From NCBI GenBank assembly GCA_026982515.1, contig JALSGY010000513.1, positions 1 through 7,709 of the forward strand: a DNA stretch of 7,709 nucleotides. Direction: 5' to 3'. Position 1 is the stretch's first letter, and each line of letters starts with the position of its first letter. The stretch is from Paracoccaceae bacterium (lineage in GTDB: Bacteria > Pseudomonadota > Alphaproteobacteria > Rhodobacterales > Rhodobacteraceae). Positions 1 through 6,998 of the stretch are shown piece after piece. Below the pieces are notes generated by a model. That model worked only from the letters and a program-made list of their open reading frames with translations. It was not told where the DNA came from and ran no database searches. Position numbers and translations under genes: made by a program.

Positions 1-54
1 GAAATCGCGCTGTCGATCATGGCCGAGATTACCTGCGTCCTGAGGCGGGGATGA
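1..54 (+). CDS. xdhC: XdhC/CoxF-type molybdenum cofactor maturation protein, C-terminal end (partial)
   Basis: The window opens inside a reading frame that gives EIALSIMAEITCVLRRG and stops at TGA 52-54. This tail resembles the C-terminus of XdhC/CoxF-family proteins, which commonly end in a PxEIALSIxAEI-type helix followed by a few basic residues. Family knowledge: XdhC proteins bind molybdenum cofactor, help its sulfuration and deliver it to xanthine dehydrogenase-type hydroxylases in the cytoplasm. The stop overlaps the next gene's start by ATGA (51-54), so the two are very likely translationally coupled. Only 17 codons are visible, so the call rests on this short motif and on the molybdenum-hydroxylase context. 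The gene starts outside the window. Confidence 0.6.
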   Translation, partial: EIALSIMAEITCVLRRG

Positions 55-1052
55 AGTTCGGCCCGGTTTCACTCTCGCGTGCCGAAGGGGCGATTCTGGC
101 CCATTCGCTGGCGGTGGAGGGCAGGCGCATCCGCAAGGGGCGGGTTCTGGACGCGGCCGATATCGCCAGACTGGCGGCGGCGGGCCACGGCGAGGTCATG
201 GTGGCTCGCCTGGAGCCTGGCGACGTGCACGAGGACGCCGCCGCCGAGACCATCGCCCGGGCCCTGGTGCCCGATCCGGCAGGGGCCGGGCTGCGGCTGG
301 CGCCGGCCCATGCGGGGCGGGTGAACATCCACTCGGAAGTCACCGGAGTGGCAGAGGTTTTCGCAAGCCGGGTGCATGCGCTCAATGCCGTGGAGCCGAT
401 GATCACCCTGGCCACCGTGGCGCCGTTTGCGCGGCTGGCGCCGGGGGGCATGGTAGCCACGGTCAAGATCATCTCCTACGCGGTGAGCGGTGAGAGCCTG
501 CGCCGGGCCGCACGGGCGGGGGCGGGCGCGCTGCGCATGCGTCCGGTGGTGTTCTCGCGTGCCACGCTGGTGTCCACCACGCTTGGCGGGCCGCCCGACG
601 AGAAGGGTCACCGCGCGGTGCTGGGGCGGCTGGAGCCGCTGGGTATCGCCTGCGACATCCGCACCGTGGCCCACGACGAGGCAGCCATCGCCGCCGTCCT
701 GGCCGCGGCCGAAGGCGAGATGATCCTGATCCTCACCGCCTCGGCCACCTCCGACCCTCATGACGTGGCCCCGCAGGCGGTGCGCCGGGCCGGCGGGCGG
801 GTGACCCGCTTCGGCCTGCCGGTGGATCCGGGCAACCTGCTGTTCCTGGGAGAGCTGGCCGGCCGGCCGGTGATCGGCCTGCCCGGCTGCGTGCGCTCGC
901 CGGCACTCAACGGGGCCGACTGGGTGCTTGAGCGAATCAGTTGTGGGTTGTGCCCCGACAACGACGCCCTGGCGGCCATGGGGGTGGGCGGGCTGCTCAA
1001 GGACAGCCCGGCGCGCGGCTTCCCGCGCGAGCCTGGCCGCCGCGGGGGCTAG
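51..1052 (+). CDS. MoeA/MogA-fold molybdopterin-binding protein, stand-alone form
   Basis: A 333-residue soluble protein of the molybdopterin-binding family found beside CO dehydrogenase/xanthine dehydrogenase-type genes. The N-terminal part (about 1-150) is MoeA-like. The C-terminal half (about 165-300) looks like the MoCF_biosynth fold, with an altered glycine/serine loop at 229-239 (TASATSDPHDV), a PVDPGNLL segment at 257-264 and GLPG at 276-279. These align in order with the TGGxSxGxxD, KPGKP and GLPG motifs of MoeA/MogA. Many relatives carry an extra C-terminal MobA/MocA-like nucleotidyltransferase domain. Here the protein ends about 55 residues after GLPG, so that domain is absent. The start at 51 is supported by GAGG at 42-45 and the ATGA overlap with the XdhC-like gene. 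The likely role is handling or inserting molybdenum cofactor for the downstream hydroxylase; the exact step is unknown. The family is fairly sure, the function is inferred. Confidence 0.82.
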   Translation: MKFGPVSLSRAEGAILAHSLAVEGRRIRKGRVLDAADIARLAAAGHGEVMVARLEPGDVHEDAAAETIARALVPDPAGAGLRLAPAHAGRVNIHSEVTGVAEVFASRVHALNAVEPMITLATVAPFARLAPGGMVATVKIISYAVSGESLRRAARAGAGALRMRPVVFSRATLVSTTLGGPPDEKGHRAVLGRLEPLGIACDIRTVAHDEAAIAAVLAAAEGEMILILTASATSDPHDVAPQAVRRAGGRVTRFGLPVDPGNLLFLGELAGRPVIGLPGCVRSPALNGADWVLERISCGLCPDNDALAAMGVGGLLKDSPARGFPREPGRRGG

Positions 1053-1082
1053 CAACTGGCGTTCTCTTCCTTCGATGCCTGA

Positions 1083-1145
1083 AAAATATCCCCGCCGGAG
1101 GCATGGGGTCCAGACGCGGGAACGCGCCTCCGGCGGGAGTATTTT
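1083..1145. terminator. Large inverted repeat, likely bidirectional rho-independent terminator
   Basis: Left arm 1083-1102 and right arm 1126-1145 are 20 bases each and pair at 18 positions, plus one U-G wobble and one C-A mismatch. The core GCCGGAGGC/GCCTCCGGC is perfect, and the outer ends are AAAATA/TATTTT. A GC-rich stem flanked by an A tract on one side and a T tract on the other gives a terminator shape on both strands. The 23-base loop can itself form a CGCG-GGAA-CGCG mini-hairpin (1115-1126), which competes for one base of the right arm. From memory, similar CCGCCGGAGGC palindromes are dispersed in Rhodobacteraceae genomes between genes, so it may also be a repeat family member. Confidence 0.7.
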
Positions 1146-1263
1146 CCGACAGAAGAAGAAGCGGGGGGCGGGAGGTGAAAAATCTGTTCCGAAATTCATC
1201 CGTCCGGTCAAAAGACGGTTCCCAACTCGCGGGGCGCGTGCTTAGATGACGGGATATTCGAAA

Positions 1264-1270
1264 AGGGAGG
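1264..1270 (+). promoter_or_regulatory. Ribosome binding site fixing the coxS start
   Basis: AGGGAGG ends 5 bases before ATG 1276. It favours 1276 over the in-frame ATG at 1246, which would add ten residues (MTGYSKREEF) encoded partly by the binding site itself. The shorter protein also starts at the usual distance from the ferredoxin-fold beta strand. Confidence 0.8.
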
Positions 1271-1275
1271 AATTC

Positions 1276-1761
1276 ATGACAAAGGTCTCCATGACCGTGA
1301 ATGGCAAGACCGTTTCCGGTGACGTCGAGGGGCGCACGCTGCTGGTCGAGTTTCTGCGCGAAGGGCTGGGGCTGACCGGCACCCACGTGGGCTGCGATAC
1401 CAGCCAGTGCGGCGCCTGCGTCGTGCATGTGGACGGCAAGGCCGTCAAATCCTGCACCATGTTCGCGCTCGAGGCGGAGGGGGCGCATGTCACCACCATC
1501 GAGGGCATGGCCAATCCCGACGGCTCTCTCTCGGCGCTGCAGCAGGCGTTCCAGGACCACCACGGGCTGCAGTGCGGCTTCTGCACCCCCGGCATGATCA
1601 TGTCGGCCGCCGCGCTCCTGGCCGAGAACCCCCGCCCGAGCGAGGCCGAGATCCGGGAGTATCTGGAGGGCAACCTGTGCCGCTGCACCGGGTATCACAA
1701 CATCGTCAAGGCGATCATGGCCGCTTCGGGCCAGGATGTTTCATCGATTGCGGCCGAATAG
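1276..1761 (+). CDS. coxS: Molybdenum hydroxylase 2Fe-2S small subunit (CoxS-like)
   Basis: A 161-residue iron-sulfur subunit that passes electrons from the Mo centre to FAD in the three-subunit (LMS)2 hydroxylases of the xanthine oxidase family. The N-terminal plant-ferredoxin domain (about 1-77) has C40, C45, C48 and C60 in the C-x4-C-x2-C-x11-C spacing for one 2Fe-2S cluster. The C-terminal helical domain (about 80-155) has C100 and C103 in QCGFCTPG and C135 and C137 in NLCRCTGY for the second cluster. All eight ligands are present and the length is normal for the family (about 155-165), so the protein looks intact. No signal peptide is seen; the enzyme should be cytoplasmic, perhaps membrane-associated. 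It is the first gene of the operon, 42 bases before coxL. Homologues serve CO dehydrogenase, aldehyde, purine and N-heterocycle hydroxylases, so the subunit does not reveal the substrate. Confidence 0.95.
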   Translation: MTKVSMTVNGKTVSGDVEGRTLLVEFLREGLGLTGTHVGCDTSQCGACVVHVDGKAVKSCTMFALEAEGAHVTTIEGMANPDGSLSALQQAFQDHHGLQCGFCTPGMIMSAAALLAENPRPSEAEIREYLEGNLCRCTGYHNIVKAIMAASGQDVSSIAAE

Positions 1762-1803
1762 GCGGATCTGCCCGCAACACGCTGATTTCAGGGAGGATAT
1801 GAC

Positions 1804-4167
<2,364 letters not shown>

Positions 4168-4176
4168 GGCGCAACG

Positions 4177-4202
4177 GCCCCGGTGGCACGCGCCGCCGGG
4201 GC
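4177..4202 (+). other. Intercistronic hairpin between coxL and coxM
   Basis: Arms 4177-4187 (GCCCCGGTGGC) and 4192-4202 (GCCGCCGGGGC) form an 11-bp stem with one G-U wobble and a 4-base loop ACGC. No T tract follows, so it is unlikely to be a strong intrinsic terminator. It sits 9 bases after the coxL stop and 20 bases before the coxM start, just upstream of its Shine-Dalgarno. It could protect the 3' end of the coxSL message from decay or slow ribosomes and polymerase before coxM. The function is inferred. Confidence 0.6.
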
Positions 4203-4222
4203 AAGAGGATCTGGAGAAAGAG

Positions 4223-5008
4223 ATGTACAATTTCGAAATCGAACGCCCCGGCACCATCGAAGAGGCCGTGGCCGCGCTGGCCGCCGAGGAGGCCCAGGCC
4301 CTGGGCGGCGGGCAGACACTGATCCCGACGCTGAAGGCGCGGCTGGCCGCGCCGGCGAAACTGGTCAGCCTGGCCGGGATAGCCGAGATGAAGGGCGTGC
4401 GCAGCGAGGACGGCGCCGTGGTGATCGGCGGCGGTGCCACCCATGCGGAGGTGGCGAGGGAGGCCGCCGAGACCTATCCGGCGCTGGCCGCGCTGGCCGG
4501 TGGGATCGGCGACCCGGCGGTGCGCAACCGCGGCACCATCGGCGGCTCTCTGGCCAACAACGACCCCTCCGCCTGCTACCCGGCGGCGGTGCTGGCCTCG
4601 GGGGCGACGATCACCACCAACACCCGCCAGATCGCAGCGGATGATTTCTTTCAGGGCATGTTCACCACCGCCCTCAACGACGGCGAGATCATCACCTCGG
4701 TCAGCTTCCCCGTCCCGCAGGCGGCCAACTACCAGAAGTTCGAACAACCCGCTTCGCGCTTCGCGCTGGTCGGGGTGTTCGTGGCGAAATTTGCCGACGG
4801 GGTGCGCGTGGCGGTGACCGGGGCCAGCGAAGACGGCGTGTTCCGCTGGTCCGAGGCCGAGGCGGCCCTGTCAGCCGATTTCTCGGCCGATGCCATCTCG
4901 GGCCTGTCGGTCTCGCCTGAGGGCATGATCGGCGATCTGCACGGCACCCCCGAGTACCGGGCGCACCTTGTCAAGGTGCTGACCGGGCGCGCGGTTTCGG
5001 CCGCCTGA
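4223..5008 (+). CDS. coxM: Molybdenum hydroxylase FAD-binding medium subunit (CoxM-like)
   Basis: A 261-residue flavoprotein subunit that takes electrons from the iron-sulfur subunit and hands them to an external acceptor such as quinone or oxygen. The N-terminal FAD domain shows GGGQTLIP at 28-35, matching the family's AGGQSLxP loop, and TIGGSLANNDP at 105-115, matching the second FAD pyrophosphate motif TIGGSxA. The C-terminal CO dehydrogenase flavoprotein domain covers about 165-258. The protein is slightly shorter than classical CoxM (about 285) but has both FAD motifs and a complete C-terminal domain, so it appears functional. GGAG at 4213-4216 is 6 bases before the ATG. It is the third gene of the S-L-M operon; this order is the one usually seen for form II clusters, whereas form I clusters run M-S-L. 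Confidence 0.94.
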   Translation: MYNFEIERPGTIEEAVAALAAEEAQALGGGQTLIPTLKARLAAPAKLVSLAGIAEMKGVRSEDGAVVIGGGATHAEVAREAAETYPALAALAGGIGDPAVRNRGTIGGSLANNDPSACYPAAVLASGATITTNTRQIAADDFFQGMFTTALNDGEIITSVSFPVPQAANYQKFEQPASRFALVGVFVAKFADGVRVAVTGASEDGVFRWSEAEAALSADFSADAISGLSVSPEGMIGDLHGTPEYRAHLVKVLTGRAVSAA

Positions 5009-5030
5009 TCGCCGGACGGGGCGCAGACAG

Positions 5031-5051
5031 GCCCCGGCTTCGCGCCGGGGC
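5031..5051 (+). terminator. Hairpin after coxM, possible weak terminator or mRNA-stabilising stem
   Basis: GCCCCGGC (5031-5038) and GCCGGGGC (5044-5051) form a perfect 8-bp stem around the loop TTCGC. It begins 22 bases after the coxM stop. The following bases (GGTCACATC) hold no T tract, so strong intrinsic termination is not expected and read-through into the membrane protein gene remains possible. Its arm core GCCCCGG/CCGGGGC is the same as in the hairpin between coxL and coxM. Confidence 0.45.
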
Positions 5052-5078
5052 GGTCACATCGCGCGAAAGGCGGGCAGG

Positions 5079-5483
5079 ATGGGGCTGATACGCGACGTCT
5101 GGCGCAGCTTTCGGGCCATGCCGCTGTGGGTGCAGTTCTGGGTGGCGCTGGTCCTCGTGCCGGTCAACCTCGCCGCCGCGCTGTTCTGGAACCAGCCCGG
5201 CGGCGCGCTGATCGCCGTTCTTGCCATCGGCGGCATGCTGCCAAATGTGGCGATGATGCTCGCCGAACGGGGGCTGTCGAAGGGCATGGCGCTGTCGCAT
5301 GTGGCGCTCTGGACGCCACTGGGGGCGATTGTCGCCTGGCGGCTACTGGCCGGAGAGGGCGGCGCGCCCGCCTACACCACCTATCTGTGGCTGCTTCTGG
5401 CGGTGGACCTGGTCTCGCTGGCTTTCGACTTCCCGGACGCCTGGAAATGGTGGAAGGGAGACCGCGCGGTGGCCGGCCGGTAG
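5079..5483 (+). CDS. Small four-helix membrane protein of unknown function downstream of coxM
   Basis: A 134-residue protein that I cannot assign to a named family. It has a short basic N-terminal segment (1-15), then four likely transmembrane helices at about 17-37, 42-62, 71-91 and 99-118. The last two are linked by a short Gly-rich loop (GEGGAP, 92-97), and the protein ends in a charged Trp-rich tail (WKWWKGDR, 122-129). By the positive-inside rule, R5, R9 and R12 and the tail Lys/Arg point both ends to the cytoplasm. There is no cleavable signal peptide. GAAAGG at 5065-5070 is 8 bases before the ATG. It is co-directional with coxSLM, 70 bases after coxM, with a hairpin in the gap, so it may belong to the same transcript. 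A role such as anchoring the hydroxylase or linking it to the quinone pool is speculation. Codon use looks like the neighbours. Confidence 0.8.
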   Translation: MGLIRDVWRSFRAMPLWVQFWVALVLVPVNLAAALFWNQPGGALIAVLAIGGMLPNVAMMLAERGLSKGMALSHVALWTPLGAIVAWRLLAGEGGAPAYTTYLWLLLAVDLVSLAFDFPDAWKWWKGDRAVAGR

Positions 5484-5502
5484 CGGGAAGAGGCCTCGCG
5501 GT

Positions 5503-5519
5503 TCCTGGCTTCGCCAGGA
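5503..5519. terminator. Hairpin between convergent genes
   Basis: TCCTGGC (5503-5509) and GCCAGGA (5513-5519) pair perfectly around a TTC loop, with a further T-G wobble at 5502/5520. It lies in the 70-base gap between the converging ends of the membrane protein gene and the DUF938 gene, the right place for a shared terminator. No T tract flanks it on either strand, so its strength is doubtful. Its right side, GGAGTAT, repeats the tail of the large inverted repeat at 1136-1142. Confidence 0.4.
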
Positions 5520-5553
5520 GTATCCGGCCGAGCACGAAGCAGCCCCCGGCGGC

Positions 5554-6249
5554 TCAGGGCCGGCGGAAGATCAGGATGCGGTTGTTCGCGGGCATCCGGA
5601 TGAAGGCCGCGAATTCCAGACCGGCGACATCGGCCAGATCGATGATCTCGCGGGTATCGCGCACCCCCCATTCGGGGTTTTCGGCCCGCAGCCGGGCATC
5701 GAAGGCCTCGTTCCCGGCGCCGGTGTGCTCTCCGAATTCGCGAAACGGGCCGTAGAAGATCAGCAACCCGCCCGCCACCAGCGCCTTGCCCGCTCCCGAG
5801 ACGATGCCCCGCGCCACCGCGAAGGGGGTGATGTGGATGACATTGAGCGAGATCACCACCGACAGCGGCCCCAGGGCCTTCACATCGTCGCGGGCCGCCC
5901 AGTCGGTGGCGGCATCCAGCGCCAGCGGTTCGCGCTCGGGCAGGCCGAGCGCGCGCCACCAGGCGGCGATGGAGGCACGGTGGATTTCGTCCGGCTCGGA
6001 AGGCCACCACTCCAGATCGGGGAAGGCCAGGGCGAAGGCGGCGGCATGCTGGCCGGTGCCCGAGCCGATCTCCAGCGCCATGCCGACGCGGCCTGCAAGC
6101 CAGGGGGCGAGGGCGGCGATGATCGGGGGATTGTTGCGCAGGAAGGTGGGAGAGTGGAGCCGGCCATCTGGCTCGGCCGCCACCTCGCCGGGGCGGTAGC
6201 AGGCGTGGTGGCGTTCGAGCGGATCATCAACCGGGCCGGCTGCCGACAT
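5554..6249 (-). CDS. DUF938 family SAM-dependent methyltransferase-like protein
   Basis: A 231-residue class I methyltransferase-like protein of the DUF938 (METTL26-like) family. After a loose N-terminus, the family hallmark RLHSPTFLRNNPPI is at 30-43. The SAM-binding motif I, EIGSGTG, is at 60-66 and is followed by QH. A WPSEPDE acidic stretch (82-88), probably contacting the SAM ribose, comes next. The VISLNVIHITPF segment at 132-143 matches motif IV/V, and GLLIFYGPFRE is the later strand. The substrate of DUF938 proteins is unknown. The start at 6249 lies one base after the infC stop (6251). Upstream there is only a weak GGTGA, so translation is probably coupled to infC. A GTG at residue 23 is another possible start, because family members usually begin closer to the RLHSP motif. 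The fold assignment is good; the biological role is open. Confidence 0.88.
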   Translation of the reverse strand: MSAAGPVDDPLERHHACYRPGEVAAEPDGRLHSPTFLRNNPPIIAALAPWLAGRVGMALEIGSGTGQHAAAFALAFPDLEWWPSEPDEIHRASIAAWWRALGLPEREPLALDAATDWAARDDVKALGPLSVVISLNVIHITPFAVARGIVSGAGKALVAGGLLIFYGPFREFGEHTGAGNEAFDARLRAENPEWGVRDTREIIDLADVAGLEFAAFIRMPANNRILIFRRP

Positions 6250-6250
6250 G

Positions 6251-6793
6251 CTATTTCACCGGGGCGATCATCATGATCATCTGCCGGCCTTCCATCTTGG
6301 GCATCGATTCGACCTTGCCGATCTCCTCGATGTCGGAGGCTACCCGTTCCAGCAGGTCGCGGCCCAGCTGTTGGTGGGCCATCTCGCGGCCGCGGAAGCG
6401 CATCGTCACCTTCACCTTGTCGCCGTTTTCGAGGAAGCGGCGCACATTGCGCATCTTGACGTCATAGTCATGCTTGTCGGTGTTGGGGCGGAACTTCACT
6501 TCCTTGAGGTCGATGGTCTTCTGCTTCTTGCGTGCTTCCGATTCCCGCTTCTGCTGTTCGTACTTGAAGCGGCCGTAATCCATGATCTTGCAGACCGGTG
6601 GATTGGCATTGGGGGAAATCTCCACCAGATCCAGTCCGGCTTCTTCGGCCAGCGCCAAGCCACGTGCGGGTGAAACGATGCCGATGTTCTCTCCCTCGGC
6701 GCCGATGAGCCGGATTTCGGGGGCCCGGATGCGTTCGTTCACACGGGGGCCTGTATCACGCACCGGCGGGGCGTTGTGGGGTCTGCGGGCTAT
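6251..6793 (-). CDS. infC: Translation initiation factor IF-3, probable AUA start
   Basis: A 180-residue IF-3, which binds the 30S subunit, keeps it apart from 50S and checks the initiator tRNA and start codon. The N-domain (about 14-80) contains RVNERIR and the IF-3 signature KIMDYGRFKYEQQK at 69-82. A basic linker (KRESEARKKQK) joins it to the C-domain (about 95-178), with VKFRPNTDKHDYDVK and RFRGREMAH. The reading frame has no ATG, GTG or TTG at the expected N-terminus. Starting at ATA (6793-6791) gives 180 residues, the length of E. coli IF-3, and an N-terminus xARRPHNAPP as in related alphaproteobacteria. AGGA lies 8 bases upstream. The only nearby in-frame ATG (7000) would add 69 unrelated residues and overlap the dusA start. 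Non-AUG starts on infC are known to allow IF-3 to repress itself. It is followed directly by the DUF938 gene, not by rpmI-rplT. Confidence 0.95.
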   Translation of the reverse strand: MARRPHNAPPVRDTGPRVNERIRAPEIRLIGAEGENIGIVSPARGLALAEEAGLDLVEISPNANPPVCKIMDYGRFKYEQQKRESEARKKQKTIDLKEVKFRPNTDKHDYDVKMRNVRRFLENGDKVKVTMRFRGREMAHQQLGRDLLERVASDIEEIGKVESMPKMEGRQMIMMIAPVK

Positions 6794-6801
6794 GGCGTTG
6801 A

Positions 6802-6805
6802 TCCT
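6802..6805 (-). promoter_or_regulatory. Shine-Dalgarno that supports the AUA start of infC
   Basis: On the minus strand AGGA (within GAAAGGATC) is followed by 8 bases, then ATA GCC CGC. The spacing is normal and no canonical start codon lies at a suitable distance. Its position is the main local evidence for initiation at 6793. Confidence 0.65.
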
Positions 6806-6832
6806 TTCGGTCGTTACATTGTCTGGCGCGGG

Positions 6833-6862
6833 AAAATACCGCAGATACGCGCCTTCTTTCAA
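6833..6862 (-). promoter_or_regulatory. Candidate sigma-70 type promoter of infC
   Basis: On the minus strand TTGAAA (6862-6857) resembles the -35 box TTGACA. It is separated by 18 bases from TATTTT (6838-6833), which matches TATAAT at four of six positions. Transcription would start near 6826, leaving a leader of about 30 bases before the infC start. The match is moderate and was found by eye. Confidence 0.4.
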
Positions 6863-6900
6863 CCGGATAGTTGAGGCGAGGCGAAAAAACGGCCGCTCGT

Positions 6901-6919
6901 CCCCATGTTTCCATCGGGG
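6901..6919 (-). other. GAAA-tetraloop hairpin in the infC-dusA intergenic region
   Basis: On the minus strand CCCC-g-ATG GAAA CATGGGG forms a 7-bp stem with one bulged G and a GNRA (GAAA) loop. On the plus strand the same arms enclose TTTC. It lies upstream of the candidate infC promoter and about 80 bases before dusA, so it could be in the dusA leader or in a longer infC transcript. The rest of the roughly 205-base gap (6794-6998) shows no other feature I can support besides the infC promoter and the two ribosome binding sites. Confidence 0.35.
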
Positions 6920-6998
6920 GCGGGTGATGATAGGAGGCCGCGCTGCGCCGGGCGGGCGGCCGCAGGAGCGAAGGCGGAAGTTGCAGGGAAGGCGGAAC

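Larger units (their letters stand above)
1053..1275 (+). other. Intergenic gap with terminator-like repeat and coxS leader
   Basis: A 223-base non-coding gap between the molybdopterin-binding gene and coxS. It holds a large inverted repeat (1083-1145), a purine-rich run (about 1151-1180) and a short CCGTC/GACGG inverted repeat (1200-1204 with 1214-1218). The coxS Shine-Dalgarno lies at its right end. The layout suggests that transcription of the upstream genes ends at the large repeat and that the coxSLM operon starts its own transcript in about 1146-1260. I could not identify a convincing -35/-10 pair there. Confidence 0.6.

Noticed and set aside
69..1211. A 380-codon open frame on the minus strand opposite the molybdopterin-binding gene
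   Set aside because: Its product is His/Arg/Gly-rich without motifs and runs through the terminator-like repeat. The plus-strand gene explains the region.
1200..1218. CCGTC/GACGG inverted repeat upstream of coxS as an operator
   Set aside because: Five-base arms with a nine-base gap occur often by chance, and no regulator gene is in the window to support it.
1219..1247. Possible coxS promoter TTCCCA - 17 bases - TTAGAT
   Set aside because: The boxes match the consensus weakly (four and three of six), no better than chance in a region of this size.
1762..1803. GCGG/CCGC hairpin between coxS and coxL
   Set aside because: The stem is only four base pairs, too short to support a function, unlike the stems after coxL and coxM.
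5299..6276. A 325-codon plus-strand frame opposite the DUF938 gene
   Set aside because: The minus strand carries clear methyltransferase motifs; this frame begins inside the membrane protein gene and has no recognisable domain.
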